This document shows, piece after piece, positions 31,811 to 37,953 of a stretch of 37,953 bases of DNA (within the stretch, counting starts at the first letter, position 1; every line of letters starts with the position of its first letter). The notes beneath the pieces are model-generated. The model was given only the letters and a program-made list of their open reading frames with translations, was not told the DNA's origin and ran no database searches. Origin of the DNA: Pseudomonas viridiflava (GTDB lineage Bacteria; Pseudomonadota; Gammaproteobacteria; Pseudomonadales; Pseudomonadaceae). The stretch covers positions 77,168 through 115,120 of the forward strand of contig NZ_LKEH01000031.1 in assembly GCF_001642795.1 (NCBI RefSeq), written 5' to 3'. The translations under genes and the position numbers were made by a program.

Positions 31811-32541
31811 AGGATTTTCACACGCGCCAGCAGGGCGTGGCGCTACTGGTGGTGCTGTGGGTTCTGGCGGTGTTGAGCCTGCTGCTGGGCGGACTGGCCG
31901 GCTGGGTGCAACTGGAAAGCCGTCAGGCGCTCTGGTTGCGGCAGAACACCCACGCGCTGCTCGCAGCGGAAGGCGGTTTGAACATGGCGGTGCAGGGTTT
32001 GCTGGACCCTGCACAGCGCAAACGCTGGGTGGCCGATGGACGGCCAGTGGCGTTGCGCATGGACGACACGCAGTTGCTGGTCAGCATTCGCAGCGAGCGT
32101 GGCAAGCTGGATCTCAACAGCGCGCCAGCGGCCGACATCGCCCGCTTGCTGCAGGCCTGCGGCGCGAACCGTAATCTGGCCAGCAGTATTGCCCAGACTG
32201 TAGAGGCGCAACGGGACGACGGTCAGGCGCCACTGCGTGTGGTTGAAGAAATACGACAGTTGCCGGGCATGACGCAGGCGCTGTACACCCGGCTGTTGCC
32301 GGAGGTGACGTTATGGAGCGGGCTGGACCGGCCCGACCCCGCTTTTGCCTCGGCGCTGCTGCGCCGGGCGCTGAACTTGCCGAACCAGAGCGCGGTGGGA
32401 GCCGATGCCGGTGAGGTACTGGCCATCGACAGCCGCGCAGAACGACCGGGCGGCGTAGTCGCCCTGTTACAGACCATTGTGTTATTAAGCCCATCGGAGG
32501 GAGGCGCACAGCCCTATCGGGTATTGCGTTGGCAAGAATGA
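31807..32541 (+). CDS. gspK: Minor pseudopilin GspK
   Basis: A 244-residue protein with the leader ending RQQG|VALLVV. Position +5 is Val, not Glu, as is usual for GspK, the tip subunit. The downstream region has LDLNSAPAADIARLLQACG, the helix-hairpin part of the GspK head. The GTG start overlaps the gspJ stop. An ATG in the same frame at 31672 would lie within gspJ and give a long extension without a leader. The protein is somewhat shorter than the about 320 residues of XcpX. Confidence 0.9.
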   Translation: MKDFHTRQQGVALLVVLWVLAVLSLLLGGLAGWVQLESRQALWLRQNTHALLAAEGGLNMAVQGLLDPAQRKRWVADGRPVALRMDDTQLLVSIRSERGKLDLNSAPAADIARLLQACGANRNLASSIAQTVEAQRDDGQAPLRVVEEIRQLPGMTQALYTRLLPEVTLWSGLDRPDPAFASALLRRALNLPNQSAVGADAGEVLAIDSRAERPGGVVALLQTIVLLSPSEGGAQPYRVLRWQE

Positions 32542-33638
32542 ATGCATCCGTTTCAGCACGTCTGGCACCGGTGATCGCGCTACGCGACCGGGTCGTCCAG
32601 CAATGGCGTGGCAGTCTGGGGCAACAGGCCTGGCAATGGTGGAGCGCAGAACTGCGCGCCTGCCTGCCGCCGCGTGTCCGTCGATGGCTGGTTCGCGAAA
32701 CCGTCGAACAGATGTATGTCTGGCCGCTGGTCGAACCGGTTGCCGCAACCGGCGCCAATGCACAGAAGATCCTGTTGTTGCCCTCGTCCCTGGTGTTGGT
32801 GCAGAGCCTGCAACTGCCGGTCGCAGCGGCGCGCAATCTGTCGACAGTGGTCGGCTACGAGCTGGACCGCTTTACGCCCTTCGATGCCGGGCAGTTGTAT
32901 TTTGTTGCCCGTCAGGAAAGTCGCAATGCCGGCTTCATTCAGGTCCGTCTGGTGGCCGTGCTGCGCAAGCGCCTGGATGCCATTCTGGAAGAATGCGCCG
33001 CGCTCGGCCTGCGCCCCGACACTGTGGATGTCGGCACGCCGGATGAACGCCTGGGTGTTGACCTGTTGCCAGCACCGCTGCGTCCGCAGCAATCGCATTC
33101 AGGCCATCGCCTGCAACGCTGGCTGCTGTGGATCTGCGCCGGGCTTTTGCTGGGCACCATGCTGCTGTGGCTCAACGACCGTCAGCAATTGCTGGAAGAG
33201 ATGCAGGCCGAGGTCAAGGCGCAGAAAGCCCAGGTCAGCGAGGTCCAGCAATTGCGTCAGCAACTGACCAACACCCGAGGCGCTGCCAATTACCTGCTGC
33301 GACGCAAGGCTGCCCAACCGCCCCTGTCGGCGCTGCTCAGCGAACTGACTGCCTGTCTGCCGTCCGATACCTGGATCGACCATCTGGAAATCAGCGACAG
33401 CGCCGAGGTGGCCTTTGCCGGTCAGAGCGCCAAGGCCAGCGCGCTGATCGCCCGCGTCAAGGATTGCCGCAGCCTGGACAACGCCCAGTTTCAGGGTGTG
33501 ATCCAGCCGGACAGCAAGACTGGCAAGGACCAGTACTCGTTGCGTGCTCATCTGCATCAGAGCCCGCCGCAGGATCAGTCCGAGCAGTCCGATCAATCAG
33601 ATTCGCAGGAGAGCGCCGATGCGTCGTCCGCTCAATAG
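32538..33638 (+). CDS. gspL: T2SS inner-membrane protein GspL
   Basis: A 366-residue bitopic membrane protein. A cytoplasmic part (about 1-185), with GYELDRFTPFDAGQLYFVA and a weak actin-like pattern, is followed by a membrane segment (about 190-210), a coiled-coil (LLEEMQAEVKAQKAQVSEV), and a small PilN-like periplasmic domain (about 250-335). It then ends in a Gln/Ser/Asp-rich tail. GspL tethers the GspE ATPase to the membrane. The ATG overlaps the gspK stop. The form is closer to Xanthomonas XpsL/PilN-type proteins than to classical XcpY. Confidence 0.85.
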   Translation: MNASVSARLAPVIALRDRVVQQWRGSLGQQAWQWWSAELRACLPPRVRRWLVRETVEQMYVWPLVEPVAATGANAQKILLLPSSLVLVQSLQLPVAAARNLSTVVGYELDRFTPFDAGQLYFVARQESRNAGFIQVRLVAVLRKRLDAILEECAALGLRPDTVDVGTPDERLGVDLLPAPLRPQQSHSGHRLQRWLLWICAGLLLGTMLLWLNDRQQLLEEMQAEVKAQKAQVSEVQQLRQQLTNTRGAANYLLRRKAAQPPLSALLSELTACLPSDTWIDHLEISDSAEVAFAGQSAKASALIARVKDCRSLDNAQFQGVIQPDSKTGKDQYSLRAHLHQSPPQDQSEQSDQSDSQESADASSAQ

Positions 33639-34230
33639 CCGTGAGCGGCGGGGTGCGGCGCTGATCATTCTGGCGCTGGTCCTTTATCTGGCCTACTGGC
33701 TGCTGATCGACAGCTGGTTCGCCGGCCCTCTGCGTGACATCAGCGAACAGACCGAACAACTGCGCGAACAGCAGCAACGCTATGCCGGGTTGCTGAAACA
33801 GGGTGACAGCTTGCGCGAGCAACTGGAGCAGGCCCGCAGTGACCCGGCCAGCAGCACCAGTCTGCTGCCGGGCGATGATCCGAGCGCAGTCGCCGCTGAT
33901 CTGATGCAGCGTGTCGCCGACCTGATCAGCGATCAGGCCGATACCGGGGGTGGTTGCGCGTTGACCCAGCGCATGCCGATCACACCGGAGCAGGACAGCT
34001 CCGAGCCTTATCGGCAGGTCAAGGTCAGCCTGACACTGGACTGCGCCATCGAGCCGCTGACGGCCATTCTGCATGCACTGGAATACCAGCGTCCGTTCCT
34101 GTTCGTCGATGAAATGAGCCTGCGTCGCGACACCGATGCTCCGGCCACAGGCGGTGCCGGCAAGCTGGTGGTGCACCTGCTGGTACGCGGCTACCTGCAA
34201 CCGGCTTCTGCCGGGGAGGCCGAACAATGA
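33619..34230 (+). CDS. gspM: T2SS inner-membrane protein GspM
   Basis: A 203-residue protein with a short basic N-terminus, one membrane segment (about 12-30), a coiled-coil (about 40-70) and a small periplasmic alpha/beta domain ending near KLVVHLLVRGYL. This is the layout of GspM, which pairs with GspL. The ATG at 33619 lies within the last 20 bases of gspL; the frame is open from 33544, but the chosen start follows GGAGAG. Confidence 0.88.
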   Translation: MRRPLNSRERRGAALIILALVLYLAYWLLIDSWFAGPLRDISEQTEQLREQQQRYAGLLKQGDSLREQLEQARSDPASSTSLLPGDDPSAVAADLMQRVADLISDQADTGGGCALTQRMPITPEQDSSEPYRQVKVSLTLDCAIEPLTAILHALEYQRPFLFVDEMSLRRDTDAPATGGAGKLVVHLLVRGYLQPASAGEAEQ

Positions 34231-34757
34231 TTCGTTCATTGCGTCCTCTGGAGTTGACCCTGTTCGGCATCACCGCGTTGCTGGCCGCGCTGGCAGCCCT
34301 GATTATCAGTGGCGCCGCGCATTCGCCTGGCTGGCTGCCCGAGCAGGCGCCGCGCAACCCGGTTGACCGTGCGGCTCAGACCCACAGCGCGCCCACTGCG
34401 ACGCTGGACAGTCTGGCCAATACCTGGGAAACCCCGCTGTTCAGCACCGACCGCAGCCCTGACAAGGCAGTGGGCAAGAGCGATGTGCAGGTCGCCAGCC
34501 TTTCCGGCCTGACGCTGACCGGTGTCGTTCTCGACGGTACGTTGCGCGTGGCGCTGCTCAAGCAGGCCAGCGGTCCGGCACTCAAAGTGAAGCAGGGTGA
34601 CAAGCTGGGCAACGGCTGGACCCTGGAACAGCTCGATCCGATGCAGGCCACCTTCAGTCTCGACGGCCGCACGCAGACCTTGCGCCTTCCTGCGCCGCGT
34701 CTGCCGCCGCCGTCGACGACACCCCCGATTTCCCTTACCAACGATTCCACCCTGTGA
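34227..34757 (+). CDS. gspN: T2SS GspC/XpsN-like inner-membrane to secretin linker
   Basis: A 176-residue bitopic protein: an N-terminal membrane segment (about 12-32), a Pro/Ser/Thr-rich linker, then a beta-rich domain (about 85-160, with LSGLTLTGVVLDGTLRVALLK) of the homology-region type found in GspC and XpsN. In Xanthomonas XpsN takes the place of GspC and docks to the secretin. The gene lies between gspM (4-base overlap) and gspD (4-base overlap), the xpsN position. A Pro-rich tail lacks any PDZ domain. No separate gspC is present. Confidence 0.8.
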   Translation: MIRSLRPLELTLFGITALLAALAALIISGAAHSPGWLPEQAPRNPVDRAAQTHSAPTATLDSLANTWETPLFSTDRSPDKAVGKSDVQVASLSGLTLTGVVLDGTLRVALLKQASGPALKVKQGDKLGNGWTLEQLDPMQATFSLDGRTQTLRLPAPRLPPPSTTPPISLTNDSTL

Positions 34758-37096
34758 TGGGTACCTTTTCTGGAGTTTCCGCCATCGCTACCTTGCGCAC
34801 CCCCTTGCTTTGTCTCGCCACCGCTGTCGCCCTTGGCGGCTGCGCGTCCCGGCAGGACACCCTCGACCCCGACAATGGCATGCTGCAGGAAGCGCTCCAG
34901 GGAACCGGTTCACAACGTCCGCCAGTGGATCCGCGCAGCGAACAGCTGCCGGTGCAGGCACAGCCTCAGTCGCCAACGGCCTCGCCGCAACGCCAGATCA
35001 TTCAGGGCAACCAGCGATTCATTCGCCAGCCTGCCGCGGCTCCCGCAGCGAAAGCCGGGGAGACGGGCGACATCGTCTTCAACTTCACCAACCAGCCGAT
35101 TCAGGCGGTGATCAACAGCATCATGGGTGACCTGCTGCACGAGAACTACAGCATCGCCCAGGGTGTGAAGGGCGAGGTGAGCTTCTCGACGTCCAAGCCG
35201 GTCAACAAGCAGCAGGCATTGTCGATTCTCGAAACCCTGCTGTCCTGGACCGACAACGCCATGATCAAGCAGGGCAACCGCTACGTGATCCTGCCGTCCA
35301 ACCAGGCCGTTGCAGGCAAACTGGTGCCGGAAATGCGCGTCGCTCAGCCGTCGGCCGGCATGTCGGCGCGGCTGTTCCCGTTGCGCTACATCTCCGCCAA
35401 CGAAATGCAGAAACTGCTCAAGCCGTTTGCCCGGGAAAATGCCTTCCTGCTGGTTGATCCGGCGCGCAATGTGTTGAGCATGGCGGGTACACCGGAAGAG
35501 CTGGCCAACTATCAGGACACCATCGATACCTTCGACGTGGACTGGCTAAAGGGCATGTCGGTGGGCGTGTTCGGCCTGCAGCGCGCCTCGGTCGGCGAGC
35601 TGATGCCCGAGCTGCAGAAAATGTTCGGCCCCGACAGCGGCATGCCGCTGGCAGGCATGGTGCGTTTTCTGCCCATCGAGCGGACCAACTCGGTGGTTGC
35701 GATCTCCTCGCAGCCTGAGTACCTGCGCGAAGTCGGCGAGTGGATTCACACGATAGACGAAGGCGGCGGCAACGAGCCGCAGATGTACGTCTATGACGTG
35801 CGCAACATGAAGGCCACCGATCTGGCCAAATACCTGCGGCAGATCTACGGCACCGGCGCGATCAAGGAAGATTCGGCCGCCAAGGTCGCTCCCGGCCTGC
35901 GCACGACCAGTCTGTCGTCGCTCAACGGCACCGGCAGCAATGGCATGAGCAGTTCCAATGGCATGGGCAGCGGCGGCATCAGCAGCGGCGGTGGCATGGG
36001 CAACGGCATGAACGGCATGAGCAACAGTGGTGGTGGTTTCGGCAACAGCCAGGGCATGAATAGTCAGAACGGTACCAACGGCGAATCCGGTGAAGAGCAG
36101 GATGGCGCAGAATCCGATGCGGCCGGTGAAGAGGCGGGCGGTTCGGCTGGTAATGGCAAATCCCTGGACGCCAGCACCCGCATCACCGCGCAGAAGAGCA
36201 GCAACCAGTTGCTGGTCCGCACGCGTCCTGCGCAGTGGAAGGAAATCGAGTCGGCGATCAAGCGCCTCGACAACCCGCCGCTGCAGGTGCAGATCGAGAC
36301 ACGGATTCTCGAAGTCAAACTGACCGGCGAGCTGGACATGGGCGTGCAATGGTACCTGGGCCGTCTGGCCGGGAACGCCGGGACTCCGGGCAACGTCACC
36401 AACACCGCGGGCAGTCAAAGCGCGCTGGGTGCAGGCGGCGCAGCGTTGGCAGCCAGCGACTCATTCTTCTATTCGTTCGTCAGCAACAACCTGCAGGTTG
36501 CCTTGCGTGCCCTGGAAAGCAACGGCCGCACTCAGGTGCTGTCGGCACCCTCGCTGGTGGTGATGAACAACCAGCAGGCGCAGATCCAGGTCGGCGATAA
36601 CATTCCGATCAGCCAGACTACGGTCAACACCAATGCGTCCGCTACCACCTTGAGCAGCGTCGAGTACGTGCAGACCGGTGTCATCCTTGATGTGGTACCG
36701 CGTATCAATCCGGGTGGTCTGGTTTACATGGATATCCAACAGCAGGTCAGCGATGCCGACACAGGCACCACCGACCTGAACGGCAACCCACGCATCTCCA
36801 CGCGCTCGGTGGCGACGCAGGTGGCGGCGCAAAGTGGCCAGACCGTGCTGCTGGGCGGCTTGATCAAACAGGACAATGCCGAGACGACTAACCGTGTGCC
36901 GTTTCTGGGTCGTATTCCGGGTCTGAAATGGCTGTTCGGCAACAGCCTCAAATCCAGGGACCGCACCGAGCTGATCGTGCTGATCACTCCACGTGTAATC
37001 ACCAGCAGCAGCCAGGCGCGTCAGGTTACCGATGACTACCGCCAGCAGATGCAATTGCTCAAGCCCGGAACCCCGCGAGCCAGCCTGCAGGACTGA
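34754..37096 (+). CDS. gspD: T2SS outer-membrane secretin GspD
   Basis: A 780-residue lipoprotein secretin. The signal peptide ends with the lipobox LGGC at Cys30. N-domains (about 95-365) are visible as IVFNFTNQPIQAVINSIMGD and later repeats. A low-complexity Gly/Ser/Asn/Met-rich stretch (about 386-470) interrupts the last N-domain, followed by the secretin core (about 510-760) with VLSAPSLVVMNNQQAQIQVG and VLLGGLIKQDN. GTG at 34754 or ATG at 34757 are both possible starts; both overlap the gspN stop. It is the T2SS secretin, not HrcC of the T3SS. It is the last gene of the operon. Confidence 0.95.
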   Translation: MMGTFSGVSAIATLRTPLLCLATAVALGGCASRQDTLDPDNGMLQEALQGTGSQRPPVDPRSEQLPVQAQPQSPTASPQRQIIQGNQRFIRQPAAAPAAKAGETGDIVFNFTNQPIQAVINSIMGDLLHENYSIAQGVKGEVSFSTSKPVNKQQALSILETLLSWTDNAMIKQGNRYVILPSNQAVAGKLVPEMRVAQPSAGMSARLFPLRYISANEMQKLLKPFARENAFLLVDPARNVLSMAGTPEELANYQDTIDTFDVDWLKGMSVGVFGLQRASVGELMPELQKMFGPDSGMPLAGMVRFLPIERTNSVVAISSQPEYLREVGEWIHTIDEGGGNEPQMYVYDVRNMKATDLAKYLRQIYGTGAIKEDSAAKVAPGLRTTSLSSLNGTGSNGMSSSNGMGSGGISSGGGMGNGMNGMSNSGGGFGNSQGMNSQNGTNGESGEEQDGAESDAAGEEAGGSAGNGKSLDASTRITAQKSSNQLLVRTRPAQWKEIESAIKRLDNPPLQVQIETRILEVKLTGELDMGVQWYLGRLAGNAGTPGNVTNTAGSQSALGAGGAALAASDSFFYSFVSNNLQVALRALESNGRTQVLSAPSLVVMNNQQAQIQVGDNIPISQTTVNTNASATTLSSVEYVQTGVILDVVPRINPGGLVYMDIQQQVSDADTGTTDLNGNPRISTRSVATQVAAQSGQTVLLGGLIKQDNAETTNRVPFLGRIPGLKWLFGNSLKSRDRTELIVLITPRVITSSSQARQVTDDYRQQMQLLKPGTPRASLQD

Positions 37097-37131
37097 GGCT
37101 GTGGTAGTTTCTGATCCATCGTCCACCGAAG

Positions 37132-37151
37132 ACGCTGCCTGCGGGCAGCGT
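37132..37151. repeat. Perfect 8-bp hairpin after gspD
   Basis: ACGCTGCC (37132-37139) pairs with GGCAGCGT (37144-37151) around TGCG. No T-run follows, so it is not a canonical terminator. It lies between the gspD stop and the hydrolase gene. Confidence 0.4.
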
Positions 37152-37172
37152 GCAACCAGAGGTCATTAACTG

Positions 37173-37892
37173 ATGCTGAAGTTTTTCGCCGCTTTGCTGT
37201 TTGTCTGTTCTGGACTGGTTCAGGCGCAAGACACGTTACACACCGACCTGCCGCTGGATTACCTGGCCCAGGCCACCACCGATACACCTGACAAACCGCT
37301 GGTGATTTTCATCCACGGCTACGGCAGTAACGCAGCGGACCTGTTCAGCCTCAAGGATCGCCTGCCTGCCGATTACAATTACCTGTCGGTTCAAGCCCCG
37401 GTCGAGCTGCAATCCGACAGCTACAAGTGGTTTACCCGCAAGCCTGGCTCTGCCGAGTACGACGGCGTGACCGAAGAGCTTAAAAGCAGTACCGAGCGCC
37501 TCACGGCATTCATTCGCCAGGCGACAGCCACGTACAAGACTCAACCGGATAAGGTCTTTCTGATCGGTTTCAGTCAGGGCGCGATGATGAGTTACGAAGT
37601 TGCTCTGCGTCAGCCAGCGCTGGTGGGCGGCTTTGCGGCGTTGAGCGGGCGCTTGTTGCCGGTGGTGAAATCGGAAGTCAAACCCAGTGACGCACTCAAG
37701 CGTCTGAAGGTCTTCATCGGTCACGGCGAGGAGGATCCTCAAGTGTCCTACGCGAGTGGTCCTGATGCGGATTCTGCCTTGAAAGCGCTCGGCCTGAAGC
37801 CGGAGTTCCATGGCTATAAAGGGGTAGGGCACAGCCTGAGTGGCGCCGAAGTTGCCAACCTCGCCGAGTGGCTCGAAAGGTCGGCCCGCTGA
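37173..37892 (+). CDS. Exported alpha/beta-hydrolase (carboxylesterase/phospholipase type)
   Basis: A 239-residue serine hydrolase with a short signal peptide (cut near VQAQ). The fold is read from FIHGYGS (47-53), the nucleophile elbow GFSQG with Ser134, Asp188 in HGEEDPQ, and His220 in GVGHS. This pattern is that of the small carboxylesterase/lysophospholipase family. An unusual feature is the export signal, because most members of that family are cytoplasmic. AGAGG lies ten bases before the ATG. It is on the same strand as gspD, 76 bases downstream, and could be a T2SS substrate or a periplasmic enzyme. Confidence 0.85.
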   Translation: MLKFFAALLFVCSGLVQAQDTLHTDLPLDYLAQATTDTPDKPLVIFIHGYGSNAADLFSLKDRLPADYNYLSVQAPVELQSDSYKWFTRKPGSAEYDGVTEELKSSTERLTAFIRQATATYKTQPDKVFLIGFSQGAMMSYEVALRQPALVGGFAALSGRLLPVVKSEVKPSDALKRLKVFIGHGEEDPQVSYASGPDADSALKALGLKPEFHGYKGVGHSLSGAEVANLAEWLERSAR

Positions 37893-37937
37893 CAGGCTGT
37901 CTCATTGACGTAGTGCTGCCGCTCAGCAAACACCGGA

Positions 37938-37953
37938 CTGTGGGAGGCGGCTT
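37938..37953. repeat. Start of a REP-like element cut by the window edge
   Basis: CTGTGGGAGGCGGCTT at the very end resembles the opening of REP elements that begin TGTGGGAG in fluorescent pseudomonads. The second arm lies outside the window, so the hairpin cannot be confirmed. Nothing else is seen in 37893-37953. Confidence 0.4.

Noticed and set aside
34906..34933. GGAACC followed after 15 bases by CCAGTGG inside gspD
   Set aside because: The -10 block fails CCACNNA at two positions and the site lies within a coding region unrelated to the T3SS.
34754..37096. GspD as the missing T3SS secretin HrcC
   Set aside because: It has a lipobox and lies at the end of a T2SS operon with pseudopilins; length and insert fit GspD.

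Overview
The window reads as chromosome of a Pseudomonas of the P. syringae group. The evidence is a Hrp1-type type III secretion system (T3SS) with an HrpL sigma factor, an AvrE-family effector, perfect HrpL promoter boxes, and a REP-like repeat (90-140) of a kind common in P. syringae-group genomes. I see no rRNA, tRNA, CRISPR array, transposase or integrase.

Region 1 (about 195-17979) is a compact pathogenicity island. On the minus strand, reading right to left, it runs hrpJ-hrcV-hrpQ-hrcN-hrpO-hrpP-hrcQ-hrcR-hrcS-hrcT-hrcU, with most junctions overlapping or nearly touching. Next come a hrp box and a large avrE-family effector gene, then a likely terminator and an Asp/Asn beta-hydroxylase-like gene. 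Diverging from hrpJ on the plus strand are a sigma-54-type promoter, hrpL, and a GNAT acetyltransferase gene whose start overlaps the hrpL stop. The likely logic is that sigma-54 plus an activator outside the window turns on hrpL, and HrpL then turns on the hrpJ operon and avrE. The outer-membrane secretin HrcC, HrcJ, the pilus and harpin genes, hrpRS and an AvrE chaperone are not in the window. HrcQ is a single undivided gene, whereas classical P. syringae clusters have hrcQa and hrcQb. The layout resembles the atypical, non-tripartite hrp islands reported in some P. syringae relatives (from memory, not checked).

Region 2 (about 18045-23398) looks like ordinary chromosome. A bidirectional terminator closes the island side. 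Then come an NADP-type aldehyde dehydrogenase, a LysR regulator divergent from a PAT-family acetyltransferase and MFS transporter pair, and a TetR regulator.

Region 3 (23440-26664) holds an exported GH3 beta-glucosidase with a PA14 insert. It is followed by a 483-bp AT-rich gap with a perfect inverted repeat and two terminator-like hairpins but no convincing gene.

Region 4 (26665-37892) is a small secreted protein gene followed by a complete-looking type II secretion (T2SS) operon in the order gspE-F-G-H-I-J-K-L-M-N-D. That is the order of the Xanthomonas xps cluster, not of P. aeruginosa xcp. A gene for a signal-peptide-bearing serine hydrolase follows. The GH3 enzyme and this hydrolase are plausible but unproven T2SS cargo.
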